A stretch of DNA of 64,000 bases from Streptomyces spectabilis (GTDB taxonomy: Bacteria; Actinomycetota; Actinomycetes; Streptomycetales; Streptomycetaceae), in the NCBI RefSeq assembly GCF_008704795.1, contig NZ_CP023690.1, positions 1,364,001-1,428,000 of the forward strand, written 5' to 3'. The notes under the pieces are model-generated. The model made no database searches and was not told the origin of the DNA. It worked only from the letters and a program-made list of their open reading frames with translations. Below are positions 1 through 8,700 of the stretch, in pieces (within the stretch, counting starts at the first letter, position 1; every line of letters begins with the position of its first letter). The position numbers were made by a program, and so were the translations under genes.

Positions 1-2
1 GG

Positions 3-1133
3 GTCGCCGCGCACTGGGCCGGGCTGCTCGCGGGCGGCGGGGAGCCCGCCGAGGTGCCGCTGCCGCACCTCAACATGCGGACGACGAAGATGTATCTGGT
101 GGACCGGGCGGAGGTGCCCGCCAAGCCCGCGAGCCACGCCGGGACGGAGCTGGGGACCAGCCCGCGCCTCGCGGTCGCCGCGGCCGAACAGGCGCTCACC
201 GACGCCGGCCTCGCGTACGGGACGCGCGACGCCGTGCCCGTGGTGCTCGGGGTGGAGCTGGGCAACGCGGACATGCAGGAGGTCCGGCGCAGCGCGGGGC
301 GGACGGCCTGGACCACCCTGACGCCCGCCGCCGCTGTCGTGGGAGCGGCGATCGGCTCGCGGGCGGCGCTGACCAGTGTGGGAAACGCCTGCTCGGCCAG
401 TGGCTACGCGCTCACGATCGCCCTTGACATGATCCGTGCGCGTGAGGCGGCCACGGTCCTGGTGGGTGGGGCCGAGGGGATCACGCGGGCGGGGATCGGC
501 GCGTTCAACCGGCTGGGAGCCGCGGATCCGGTGCGCTGCCGGCCGTTCGACCGGAACCGGGCGGGAACGATGTTCGGCGACGGCTCGGCCATGATCGTGC
601 TCGAAGCGGCCGAGCACGCCCGGCGGCGCGGCGCCCGGCCGTACGCCGAGCTGGCCGGTGCGGCCTGGAGCTGCGACGCCTACCATCCGACGGCTCCCGA
701 CCCCTCGGGCGACCAGGTCGTGCGCGCGATGACCGAGGCGCTGGCCGACGCCCGCGTGAGCGGCGCCGACGTGGGCTGCGTCATTCCCCACGGAACGGGA
801 ACGCCGCTCAACGACGTGGTGGAGAGCCGGGCCCTGCACCGGGTGTTCGGCGAGCGGACGCGCGAGCTGCCCCTCTTCTCGCTCAAGGCGATGATCGGTC
901 ACACGACCGGTGCGGCGGGCGCGTTCGCCTGCCTCACGGCGACGCTCATGCTGCGTCACCGGCAGAGCCCGGCGAACGTCGTGATCGACCAGGATCCGGA
1001 GTGCGACGTCTGGCTTCCGCAGGAGCGTTCCGTGCCGTTGGACGCGCCCGCGGTCCTGGTCAACACCTATGCGTTCGGCGGCAACAACACGTCCTTCGTC
1101 GTCCGGGACGTCGCCCCGCAGGAGGCACGGTGA
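3..1133 (+). CDS. beta-ketoacyl synthase (KS), 5' end outside window
   Basis: The frame is open from base 3, so the true start lies upstream; the first GTG at 54 falls inside the protein. The protein is a condensing enzyme of the KASII/type II polyketide KS family. The active-site cysteine is in NACSAS (codon 390-392). The two catalytic histidines are in HGTGT (codon 789-791) and IGHTTGA (codon 900-902), and the conserved lysine is at 885-887. The C-terminal NTYAFGGNN glycine-rich motif is intact. A complete Cys-His-His set means it should carry out decarboxylative condensation on ACP-bound chains. It overlaps the next gene by 4 nt (GTGA) and heads a KS, KS-like, enoyl reductase, ACP, ketoreductase series. 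That order suggests a dedicated acyl or polyketide chain rather than housekeeping fatty acid synthesis; the product cannot be inferred from this fragment. Confidence 0.9.
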   Translation, partial: VAAHWAGLLAGGGEPAEVPLPHLNMRTTKMYLVDRAEVPAKPASHAGTELGTSPRLAVAAAEQALTDAGLAYGTRDAVPVVLGVELGNADMQEVRRSAGRTAWTTLTPAAAVVGAAIGSRAALTSVGNACSASGYALTIALDMIRAREAATVLVGGAEGITRAGIGAFNRLGAADPVRCRPFDRNRAGTMFGDGSAMIVLEAAEHARRRGARPYAELAGAAWSCDAYHPTAPDPSGDQVVRAMTEALADARVSGADVGCVIPHGTGTPLNDVVESRALHRVFGERTRELPLFSLKAMIGHTTGAAGAFACLTATLMLRHRQSPANVVIDQDPECDVWLPQERSVPLDAPAVLVNTYAFGGNNTSFVVRDVAPQEAR

Positions 1134-2083
1134 ACACCGGTGAACTGGCCGTCGCGGGACTGGGGATCGTGGCACCGGGCGTCCTGGGGCCCGAGGGGGC
1201 GCTCGCACCGGCCGTGGAGGTGTCCCCCGGCTGGTTCCGGGCGGACGTGGCGCTGCCCGGTCGCGGCTACCGGCGGCTGCCCGACGCGTGCAAGTACCTC
1301 CTCGCCGCGTCGAGGCTCGCGGTCGGCGACGCCGGGGACCGGTTCGCGCGGACCGAGCGGAACCTCCGGGCCGCGGCGGTGGCCGTCAACAACACCGGTG
1401 CCGCGCTGCTGGAGGAGCTGGACCACACGATCATGCGCGAGGGCGCCGACGCGATGTCGCCGTCCAGCAGCCCCTTCATCGCCATGAGCTCGTTCGCCGG
1501 CCGCCTCTCGATGGAGCACGACATCACCGGCTTCAACCTCACCGTGAACTCCCCGGTCACCGCGGGCATCGAGGCCCTGCGGATCGCGGCCCGCGCCGTC
1601 GCCGCGGGCCGGGCGGCAGCGGTGCTCGTGGGCGCGGTCGAGGAGGCCCTCTCGCCTTCCCAGGCGACCGGCCCCCGGACGGAGGCGGGCGCCGTCGTGC
1701 TGCACTGCGAGCCCGCGGCGGGGGCGAGCGCGCGCTACGGCACGTGCAGGGCTCGCGGCGCGTTCCTGGATCCCGGCGCGGCGGCGGCCGACGCAGCCGC
1801 CGTCCTCGGCCCGTTGGTGGGCGAGGACCCGCCGGGCCGGATCGACGCCGTCCTCGACGACTCCCCGGTGGGCGCGGCCGCCGCCCGGTGGCTCGACCGC
1901 CTCGGCGGCGCGTGCGAGGTCGTCGTCGTCCCGTCCCCGGCGCAGGCCGGCTGCCTCGCCCCGCTGCGGCGCGTCCTGGGTCTGTTCGCGCAGGAGCACC
2001 CGGCCCCCGCCCGGCGCGCGGTCCTTGCGGCCTCCGCCCAGGGCACGCTCGCCTGCGCCGAGCTGACCGTCGCGCCCCGATGA
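1130..2083 (+). CDS. cysteine-less ketosynthase partner (chain-length-factor-like)
   Basis: The 317-aa protein starts at GTG 1130 inside the stop of the preceding KS (GTGA overlap), so the two are probably made in equal amounts. The N-terminus (LAVAGLGIVAPG) and the segment around ALRIAARAVAAGRAA match the thiolase/KS fold. The nucleophile region reads VNSPVTAG, with no cysteine where the partner has NACSAS, and no HGTGT motif is visible. The family has two precedents for such a protein: the KSbeta/chain-length factor of type II PKS, and inactive FabF-like partners. It is shorter than a usual chain-length factor (about 400 aa), as if the middle were trimmed. Inference: a non-catalytic heterodimer partner that sets chain length. 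Confidence 0.75.
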   Translation: MNTGELAVAGLGIVAPGVLGPEGALAPAVEVSPGWFRADVALPGRGYRRLPDACKYLLAASRLAVGDAGDRFARTERNLRAAAVAVNNTGAALLEELDHTIMREGADAMSPSSSPFIAMSSFAGRLSMEHDITGFNLTVNSPVTAGIEALRIAARAVAAGRAAAVLVGAVEEALSPSQATGPRTEAGAVVLHCEPAAGASARYGTCRARGAFLDPGAAAADAAAVLGPLVGEDPPGRIDAVLDDSPVGAAAARWLDRLGGACEVVVVPSPAQAGCLAPLRRVLGLFAQEHPAPARRAVLAASAQGTLACAELTVAPR

Positions 2084-2129
2084 CCACGGCCGCCGACCGT
2101 CTCGGCACCGATCGGCAGGGAGGAAAGGG

Positions 2130-2939
2130 ATGTTCGTGCCCCTCAAAGGATCCTGGGCTCTGGTCTTCGGCGTCTCCAGCGGCATGGGCCGGGAGACCGC
2201 GCGGGCGCTCGCGGGTGCGGGCTGCCACATCATCGGGGTGCACTTCGACCTGGCCGAGGGCCGGGAGCAGGCGGAGCGGTACGCCGAGAGCCTGGGCGAA
2301 CTGGGCGTCGAGGCCCACTTCTTCAACCGCAACGTCGCGGCGAAGCACGCCCGCGCGGAGCTGGTCCCCGTCATCCGTGACCTGACGTCCGGGGCCGGGC
2401 TCCGGGTCGTCCTGCACTCGGTCGCCTACGGGACGCTGACGAACCTCCTCCCGGCCCCGGACGACCAGGAGGAGCGGGCGGAAGAGGTCTCGCCACAGCA
2501 GCTCTCGATGACGGTCGAGGTGATGGGACACAGCCTCGTGTACTGGATCCAGGACCTGGTGAGGGCGGAGCTGCTGCCGCGCGGGGCGAAGGTCTTCGCC
2601 ATGACCAGCGCGGGCGGGACCCGGGTGCTGCCCGGCTACGCGCCCGTATCGGCGGCGAAGGCCGCGCTGGAGGCCCATGTCCGCCACCTCGCGGTGGAAC
2701 TCGCCCCCCGGGGCGTGGCGGTGAACGCGATCCGGGCCGGCACCACGATCACCCCCGCGCTCCGGAAGATCCCGGGCAGTGAGAAGCTCATCGCCCACTG
2801 CCGGGACGTCAATCCGGGCGGCCGCCTCACCCGCACCGAGGACGTGGCCGAGGCGATCGTCACGCTGTCCTCCAGCGACTCGTCGTGGCTCACCGGAAAC
2901 GTCATCGGAGTCGACGGCGGAGAAGCACTCGTCGTCTGA
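2130..2939 (+). CDS. FabI/FabL-type enoyl-ACP reductase (SDR)
   Basis: The 269-aa short-chain dehydrogenase/reductase starts at ATG 2130 behind a good ribosome site (GGGAGGAAA at about 2118-2126). The nucleotide-binding glycine motif is GVSSGMG (residues 14-20). The catalytic pair is Tyr170 and Lys177 separated by six residues (YAPVSAAK). That Y-x6-K spacing is the hallmark of FabI/FabL enoyl reductases and differs from the Y-x3-K of ordinary SDRs. It would reduce the trans-2-enoyl-ACP after dehydration, using NAD(P)H. It lies 46 nt after the KS partner and 77 nt before the ACP, in the same direction. A dehydratase is not in the window and may lie upstream. The specific substrate is unknown. 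Confidence 0.78.
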   Translation: MFVPLKGSWALVFGVSSGMGRETARALAGAGCHIIGVHFDLAEGREQAERYAESLGELGVEAHFFNRNVAAKHARAELVPVIRDLTSGAGLRVVLHSVAYGTLTNLLPAPDDQEERAEEVSPQQLSMTVEVMGHSLVYWIQDLVRAELLPRGAKVFAMTSAGGTRVLPGYAPVSAAKAALEAHVRHLAVELAPRGVAVNAIRAGTTITPALRKIPGSEKLIAHCRDVNPGGRLTRTEDVAEAIVTLSSSDSSWLTGNVIGVDGGEALVV

Positions 2940-2950
2940 ACCACACCCCG

Positions 2951-2986
2951 TCACCCGAATCACTTGAGTCACTTGAATCACCCGAG
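2951..2986 (+). repeat. four tandem 9-bp repeats (TCACYYGAR)
   Basis: The spacer between the enoyl reductase and the ACP gene contains four contiguous 9-mers: TCACCCGAA, TCACTTGAG, TCACTTGAA and TCACCCGAG. The array ends 30 nt before the ACP start. It is outside any coding region I accept. It could be slippage-prone spacer DNA or a repeated protein-binding site. Confidence 0.85.
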
Positions 2987-3016
2987 CGGGCATCAACGGA
3001 CGGAAGGGACCGCAAC

Positions 3017-3277
3017 GTGTCAGGCAACCGGACAGCCGGCGTCGACCTCGAAGACCTGCGCGCGCTCGTCGCCGAGGAACTCGAACTCCCCCTCGACGAC
3101 GTCACCGACGACGCCGACCTCAAGAACGAACTCGACGTCGACTCCCTCACCGCCATGGAAGTCGCCGTACAGATCGAGAAGAAGTACCGCATCAAGATCG
3201 ACGAAGAGGAGATCAAGACCCTCACCACGCTCACCGTCATCCACCGGATCGTCTCCGCCAAGGTCGGGGCGGCCTGA
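3017..3277 (+). CDS. acyl carrier protein
   Basis: The 86-aa acidic protein starts at GTG 3017 behind GGAAGGGA. The phosphopantetheine attachment site is Ser43 in LDVDSLTAME, the classic DSL motif at the start of helix II. Length and acidity (EELELPLDDVTDDADL) are normal for a discrete type II ACP. It carries the growing chain between the KS pair, the reductases and an unseen dehydratase. Its TGA overlaps the ATG of the following fabG by one base (TGATG), which suggests coupled translation. Because it travels with its own KS pair it is more likely a pathway-specific ACP than the housekeeping AcpP. Confidence 0.93.
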   Translation: MSGNRTAGVDLEDLRALVAEELELPLDDVTDDADLKNELDVDSLTAMEVAVQIEKKYRIKIDEEEIKTLTTLTVIHRIVSAKVGAA

Positions 3278-4023
3278 TGGCCGGGGGAGAGCGGCCGGTC
3301 GCGGTGGTGACCGGCGGATCGCGCGGCATCGGGCGGGCCGTCGTGCTCCGCCTCGCGGCCGACGGCTTCGACGTGGCCTTCTGCTATCTGTCCAGCCCGG
3401 AGAGGGCCGACGAGGTCGCGGCCGAGGCCCGCCGGGCCGGGGCGCGGGTGCTCGCCCGCAAGTCCGACGTCTCGGTCCCGGGGCAGGCCGAGGACCTCGT
3501 GGCCGAGACGGAGGCCGAACTCGGGCCGCTGGGCGTGGTCGTGGCCAACGCGGGCGTCGTACGCGACCAGCTGCTCGCCCGGATGGCCGAGGACGAGTGG
3601 GCAGCGGTCGTCCGCACGAACCTCGACGGCACCTACCACATCTGCCGTGCCGCGGCGCGCTCGCTCATGCGGCACGACCACGGCGCCATCGTCACCGTCT
3701 CCTCGGTCGCGGGCGTCCACGGCAGCATCGGCCAGTCGAACTACGCGGCGTCGAAGGCCGGGATCATCGGATTCACCAAGTCGACCGCGAAGGAGCTCGG
3801 CCGCTTCGGCGTACGGGCCAACTGCGTGGCACCCGGCATGATCACGACGGACATGACCGAGGGCCTCGGCGCGGCGCGACGCAAGGAGCAGCTCGACAGG
3901 ATCCCGCTGCGCCGCCCCGGCACCCCCGACGAGGTCGCGGACCTCGTGTCCTTCCTCGTGTCCAGCCGCTCCGCGTACATCACGGGCCAGGTCCTGGGAA
4001 TCGACGGCGGCTTCGCCCTCTGA
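3277..4023 (+). CDS. fabG: 3-oxoacyl-ACP reductase FabG
   Basis: The 248-aa SDR starts at ATG 3277, overlapping the ACP stop. It shows the Rossmann motif TGGSRGIG (12-19), the NAG motif (91-93), Asn115, Ser142 and the catalytic Tyr156-x3-Lys160 (YAASK). The C-terminus ITGQVLGIDGGFAL is typical of FabG. It reduces beta-ketoacyl-ACP to the 3-hydroxy form with NADPH. It is the last gene of the left-hand operon; 22 bp later begins the convergent 3' end of the dipeptidase gene. It is probably dedicated to the acyl product of this cluster, since Streptomyces carry a separate housekeeping FabG. Confidence 0.92.
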   Translation: MAGGERPVAVVTGGSRGIGRAVVLRLAADGFDVAFCYLSSPERADEVAAEARRAGARVLARKSDVSVPGQAEDLVAETEAELGPLGVVVANAGVVRDQLLARMAEDEWAAVVRTNLDGTYHICRAAARSLMRHDHGAIVTVSSVAGVHGSIGQSNYAASKAGIIGFTKSTAKELGRFGVRANCVAPGMITTDMTEGLGAARRKEQLDRIPLRRPGTPDEVADLVSFLVSSRSAYITGQVLGIDGGFAL

Positions 4024-4045
4024 CGCGACGGGGGGCGCGGCCCCT

Positions 4046-4690
4046 TCACACCGGGCCGTACCGGGCGGTCGGGGCTCTGCTCAGCAGGGCCCAGTAGCGG
4101 TCGCCGTAGGACCAGTGCCACCACTCCGTGGGGTAGTTGACAAGACCCGCCGTGGTGAGTGCCGTACACAGGACGAGCCGGTTGCGGCGCGCCCGGCCGG
4201 AGATGTCCGGGGCGTCGGTGTAGCAGGCTCCGGCGCTCGCCTCCGGGCTGGCGTCGACCGGTGTGCCGAGGTCGAGTTCGTGGCCGTCGGCGGTGCACAG
4301 GGTGAGGTCCACGGCGGCCCCGGCGACGTGCGGCCCGATCTCGGGAGGCGCCAGGGAGCGGCTGGTCCGGGCGCGCAGCCGGTCGTCCGGCCAGTGCGGG
4401 TTGGCCCGGCGCAGCTCGGCCGCGTACGCGTCGAAGTACCGGGTCTGCAGGGCGAGGGGGCGGTATCCCTCGGTGACCAGCAGCCGCAGTCCGTCGGGCA
4501 GCAGGCGTGCCGCCCGCGCGAGGCGCGCGGCGACGGACTCGCGCACCATGGCGTAGGAGCCGTCCGGGTCCGCCTGCCGCCGGTCCACGTCGAGAACGGG
4601 TGACTCCCGCAGGTCCACCAGGGGTTCTCCGCACTCGGCGACGGGGATGCGGGCGACTTCGGGCGCGTTCATCAGGATGATCGGGGGCAT
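4046..4690 (-). CDS. D-Ala-D-Ala dipeptidase, VanX-like (peptidase M15)
   Basis: The 214-aa protein starts at ATG 4690 with AAGGA about 6 nt upstream. It has the zinc signature of M15/VanX enzymes. His121 and Asp128 lie in GPHVAGAAVD, and Glu189 and His192 lie in EWWHW. Arg77 in EGYRPL fits the transition-state arginine of the family. VanX-type enzymes hydrolyse D-alanyl-D-alanine and so affect peptidoglycan precursors. There is no vanH or vanA homologue beside it, so a glycopeptide-resistance role is not supported. Chromosomal homologues recycle cell-wall dipeptide. No signal peptide is visible, so it is probably cytoplasmic. The next gene upstream on the same strand is a secreted CHAP hydrolase, separated by a strong terminator. 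Confidence 0.88.
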   Translation of the reverse strand: MPPIILMNAPEVARIPVAECGEPLVDLRESPVLDVDRRQADPDGSYAMVRESVAARLARAARLLPDGLRLLVTEGYRPLALQTRYFDAYAAELRRANPHWPDDRLRARTSRSLAPPEIGPHVAGAAVDLTLCTADGHELDLGTPVDASPEASAGACYTDAPDISGRARRNRLVLCTALTTAGLVNYPTEWWHWSYGDRYWALLSRAPTARYGPV

Positions 4691-4722
4691 GTCACGTCCT
4701 TCGTCGTGCCGCGTACGGCAGT

Positions 4723-4759
4723 CGTGCCGCGCGCGGGCAAGGCGTGCCGCGCGCGGGCA
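4723..4759. repeat. 17-bp direct repeat, two copies
   Basis: CGTGCCGCGCGCGGGCA occurs at 4723-4739 and 4743-4759, a 20-bp period, just upstream of the dipeptidase start. It could affect the promoter of that gene or be simple GC-rich duplication. Confidence 0.6.
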
Positions 4760-4773
4760 GCCGGTGCGCGCCC

Positions 4774-4815
4774 GTGCCCCGGGGAGAGGCCGATGCGGCT
4801 CTCTCCCCGGGGCAC
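4774..4815. terminator. strong hairpin terminator after the CHAP gene
   Basis: A perfect 15-bp inverted repeat (4774-4788 with 4801-4815, arms GTGCCCCGGGGAGAG and its complement) has a 12-nt loop. It lies 40 nt beyond the stop of the CHAP gene on the - strand and should separate it from the dipeptidase gene. Confidence 0.85.
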
Positions 4816-4854
4816 CCCCCGTGGAGCGGTGGTCCGGTGCGCGGACGGCGGGCG

Positions 4855-5574
4855 CTACCTCTTGACCGGTGAGACGTAGCCGACGACGCGGCCGGACGCC
4901 GTGTTGTGGCGGGCGCGCTTGTAGACGCCTTCCTTGCCGCCGCCACTGGCCGTCTTGGTGGTGTTGCCCTCGATCGTCGTCAGCTTCTTGCCGCTCTTCT
5001 TGTACTTGACGACGACGCCGACGTGGTCGACGTCCCAGCCGTTGTTGCCGAGGCTCGGCTTGCGGCCGTCCCAGTCGTAGAGCACCACGTCACCGGGTTT
5101 CGGCACGTAGGAGCCGCGCTTGTGCCACTTGCCGGTGCCGTGCGACTTGGCGGCCCGGTAGAAGGAGCCCGCGAACGGCGTGGTCTTCTTCGTCCTGGCG
5201 CCCGACTTCTTCCAGACGTAGCGGGCGAAGTCGGCGCACCATTCGTTGGAGCGCCACTTCACGCCGCCGGTCGACTGGCGGCAGACGTCGTCGCCGCTGG
5301 TCTTCCAGTACCCGCTGTAGAAGTTGCAGTTCCGTGCGGCCTCGCGGTTGTGCTTCGGGTCGTTCTTCTCGACGACGGCCTTCTTGACGATGGTGCCGCG
5401 CAGGGAGGCCGGTGCGGCCGACGCGGACGCGGTCAGCGATCCGGCCGCGACCACGCCGCCGGCGAGGGCCGTGGCGAGGAGCATGACGGCCGGGCGGCGG
5501 ACGAAGGGCGTGGTCGGGCGGGAGGTCGAGCCGGGCGCCGAGGCGGCCGTGGTGCGATTCGTCGTGCTGGACAT
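4855..5574 (-). CDS. secreted CHAP-domain cell-wall hydrolase
   Basis: The 239-aa protein starts at ATG 5574 behind GGGAAGGA. A longer frame to 5658 exists, but its extra N-terminus would bury the signal peptide. Residues 26-53 form the export signal: FVRRP, a hydrophobic stretch, then a likely cut near ASA-APAS. The mature part is a CHAP (NlpC/P60-superfamily) domain with nucleophile Cys113 in NEWCADFARYVW and His184 in DVDHVGVVV. Such enzymes cleave peptidoglycan amide or peptide bonds outside the cell. The twin arginine near the signal allows Tat export but does not prove it. Phased heptamer repeats upstream (5653-5681) and the adjoining SARP gene suggest regulated expression. Confidence 0.88.
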   Translation of the reverse strand: MSSTTNRTTAASAPGSTSRPTTPFVRRPAVMLLATALAGGVVAAGSLTASASAAPASLRGTIVKKAVVEKNDPKHNREAARNCNFYSGYWKTSGDDVCRQSTGGVKWRSNEWCADFARYVWKKSGARTKKTTPFAGSFYRAAKSHGTGKWHKRGSYVPKPGDVVLYDWDGRKPSLGNNGWDVDHVGVVVKYKKSGKKLTTIEGNTTKTASGGGKEGVYKRARHNTASGRVVGYVSPVKR

Positions 5575-5652
5575 CGGTGGTCCTTCCCCGTTGGTTCCCC
5601 GTTGCTGCCGGAGGCTGATTCCCTCCGACGTCACCAAGGTTCGCCGAGGCCT

Positions 5653-5681
5653 CTGCAAGTCGGCTGCAATCCCTCCGCAAC
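5653..5681 (-). promoter_or_regulatory. SARP-type heptamer array, 11-bp phased
   Basis: On the + strand the heptamers CTGCAAG (5653-5659), CTGCAAT (5664-5670) and CCGCAAC (5675-5681) recur at exactly 11 bp, with 4-bp spacers. A weaker related sequence follows at 5686-5692. Direct heptamers at 11-bp spacing are the known binding pattern of SARP/OmpR-type activators. They lie about 80 bp upstream of the CHAP start and directly after the SARP gene. I did not find a convincing -10 box beside them. Confidence 0.6.
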
Positions 5682-5721
5682 GCCCCTTGCAGCGCTTTAC
5701 CGCCGCGGGAGGCGTCTACGG

Positions 5722-8700
5722 TCACCGCGCGTCCACGCCGCACTCCGTGAACACGGACTCCGCCTCCGTACGCAGCGACGCCGCACCCCGCCCGTCGCCC
5801 AGGGCCTCCCGGACCGTCGCGAGGTCGCGCAGCGTCCTGGCCCGGGGCAGCCGCAGCTCCAGGGCCTCCCACAGGCGCACGGCGGTGGTGAGCCGCTTCT
5901 CCGCCTCGTGGTGCCGCCCGTCGGCCAGGGCGCACTCGCCGAGCGTGCGCAAGGTCAGGGCCTCGCCGAACCGGTCCCGGTACGCCCGGCACACGTCGAG
6001 CGCGCCGAGCAGCTCCGCCTCCGCCTCGCGGTTGCGTCCGAGCCTCAACCGGGCCTTGGCGCGGGCGCGTTCGGCGTACGCCGCCATCAGCGGGTCGCCG
6101 AGGCCCGCGAGGATCTCGTGCGCCCGTCCGGCCTGCCGCTCGGCCTCCTCGTACGCCCCGAGCGACCGGTGCACGAGGCTCAGGGTGCGCAGCGTGAGGG
6201 CCTCGCCCCGGCGGCTGCCCAGGCTCCGGTAGGCGCGCAGTGACGCGTGCAGGAGCGCCGTCGCCCCCTCGTGGTCGCCGAGTTCGAGGCGTACGGAGCC
6301 CCGGAGCCGGCAGGCGAGGCCGACGCCCGCCTCGTCGCCCAGGCGTCGGAAGACCTCGACGGCCCCCTTCAGGGCGTCGTCGGCGCCGTCCAGTCGGCCC
6401 AGTTCGCGCAGGTTCCCGCCGAGGCCCGTGAGAGCGGCCGCGCGGCCGCGCAGATCGCCGACGGCGGCGCACAGGGGCTCGGCCTGCCGGAAGTACTCCT
6501 GCGCCTCGGCGTACCGGTCCTGTTCGAACCGCAGCTGCCCCAGGCCGATGAGCAGCAGGGCCTCACCGGCGCGGTCCTCGGCGCGGCGGGCCGCGGCGAG
6601 CGCGGCGTCGTGGCTGCGCCACCAGGCGTCGAAGCGGTTGCCGACGGCGAACGACGAGGAGCACAGGACCGTCGCCGCGGCACAGGCGAGGGCGTGCAGG
6701 CCGAGGGCCGCCGCGCGCTCGACCGCCGTGGCGAGCGTGTCGGCCTCGGCCTCGAACCAGGCGTACGGATCGGCGAGCGCCCGCCGCGTGGTCGCCGCCC
6801 CGACGTCGGCGGCCGGTCCGCTGCCGCGCGCACCGGTCCCGTTCCACGGTGCCGCGGCCCCGCCCGCGGAACGGTTGACGCTCGTCGCTCCGCCGAGATA
6901 GGGCCGCAGGACGACGATTCCCGACGGCGCCTCCTCCGCGACCCGCTCCACCAGGCGAAGGCCGGCGGCGAGCGCCCGGCCGACGGCCGCCGTGTGCTCC
7001 TCGGCCGTGTCCTCGGCCTCGGCGCGCTCCGCGGCGTACACCCGCACCAGGTCGTGGGCCCGATAGCGCGACTGGCCCGCGGAGTCGGTTCCCGTCCAGT
7101 CGAGGAGCTGCGCGTCGACGAGCCGTTCCAGGACCTCTTCCGCGGCATCCTCGGCCCCGTCGACGAGCAGCGCCACCGTCCACGGGGCCATGTCGCACGG
7201 CCCGAGGGCGGCCAGGCGGCGCAGCACGGTGCGGGCGTCGTGGTCGAGCGACGCGTAGCTCAGACCCAGGCTGGCCCGCACCTCCAGGTCGCCCACGGCC
7301 AGCTCGTCGAGGCGCCGCCGCTCGTCCTCAAGGCGTTCGGCGAGGACGCGGGGCGTCCAGTGGCGGCGGGTGGTGAGCCGGGCCCCGGCGATCCGCAGGG
7401 CCAGTGGCAGACCGCCGCACAGGGTGACGATGCGCCGGGCCGCGGCGTCCTCGTCGGGGTCCGCGGTCGCGCCCCGGGGGCCGGTGACCCGGGCCAGCAG
7501 CTCAAGGCTGCGCCCTTCGTCCAGGACCGCGAGATCGGTGCGCCGGACGCCGTCGAGGCCGCCGAGCCGGGCCCGCGAGGTGACCAGGACGCCGCAGCCC
7601 GCGCTGCCCGGCAGCAGGGGCCGCACCTGCGCCTCGCTGCCCGCGTCGTCGAGGACCAGGAGGAGTCGGCGCCCCGCGACCAGGCCGCGGAACAGGTCGG
7701 CGCGCTCGGCGGGGTCATCGGGCGGCGCCGCGCCCAGCGCGCGAAGGAGCCTCCCGAGGACGTCGCCCGGCGGCAACGGGGCTCCGGTGCCCTGGAGTTC
7801 GCCGTACAGCTGGCCGTCGGGGAAGGCGTCCATGGCCAGGTGGGCGGCCTTGACCGCGAGGGCGGACTTGCCGACGCCCGCCGGTCCCGACACCACCACG
7901 ACGGGGGTCGCGTCCCGGGGTGCGGTGAGCCCCTCGACGACCTCGGCGATCTCGGCCTTGCGTCCGGTGAAGTCCCCGATGGCCGGGGGCAGCAGACACA
8001 CGGGCCACGCCGGGCCGGGCGGCTGCGGCGCGGCGAGGTCGGCGGCCGCCGTGCCGCCGTCGGCCCGCAGCAGCCCGGGGTCGGCCCGCAGGATCGCCCC
8101 GTGCAGCCGGTCGAGTTCGGGGCAGGGATCGATGCCGAGCTCCTCGGCGAGCACGGCGCGCCCCTCCTCGAACAGCGCCAGGGCGTCGGCCTGCCGCCCC
8201 ACCCGGTAGAGGGCGAGCATGAGCTGGCCGCGCAGCCGCTCCCTGGTGGGGTGGCGGCCGACGAGCCGCTTGAGCTCGACGATCAGCTCGTTCTCCCGCC
8301 CCCCGGCTTCGAGTTCGGCGGCGACGCGCTCTTCGCGTACGGCCTGCCGGGCCTCCTCCAGGCGGGCCGCCTCGCCCGCCAGCACCTCCCCGACCCCGCC
8401 GAGCGCGGGGCCGCGCCACAGGGCGAGGGCGTCCCGCAGCCACCGGGCGGCGTCGGCGTGGTCGCCCCGCGCGGCAGCCCGCCGACCGGTCGCGGCCGCC
8501 TCCTCGAACCGCTGGAGGTCCACGGCCCCGGCTTCGGGCCGGATCGCATACCCCGGGGCGCGGGTCTCGATCTCCCCCCGCCGGGCCTCCGGCAGGGCCC
8601 GCCGCAGGGCCGAGACGTACGACTGGACCAGCGCCCGGGCCGTCTCCGGCGGCTCCTCGCCCCAGACGACGTCCACCAGCGCGTCGGCGGGTACGACGTG

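Noticed and set aside
4046..4690. VanX-like gene as part of a glycopeptide-resistance cluster
   Set aside because: No vanH, vanA, vanR or vanS homologues are near; a stand-alone M15 dipeptidase is common in Streptomyces.
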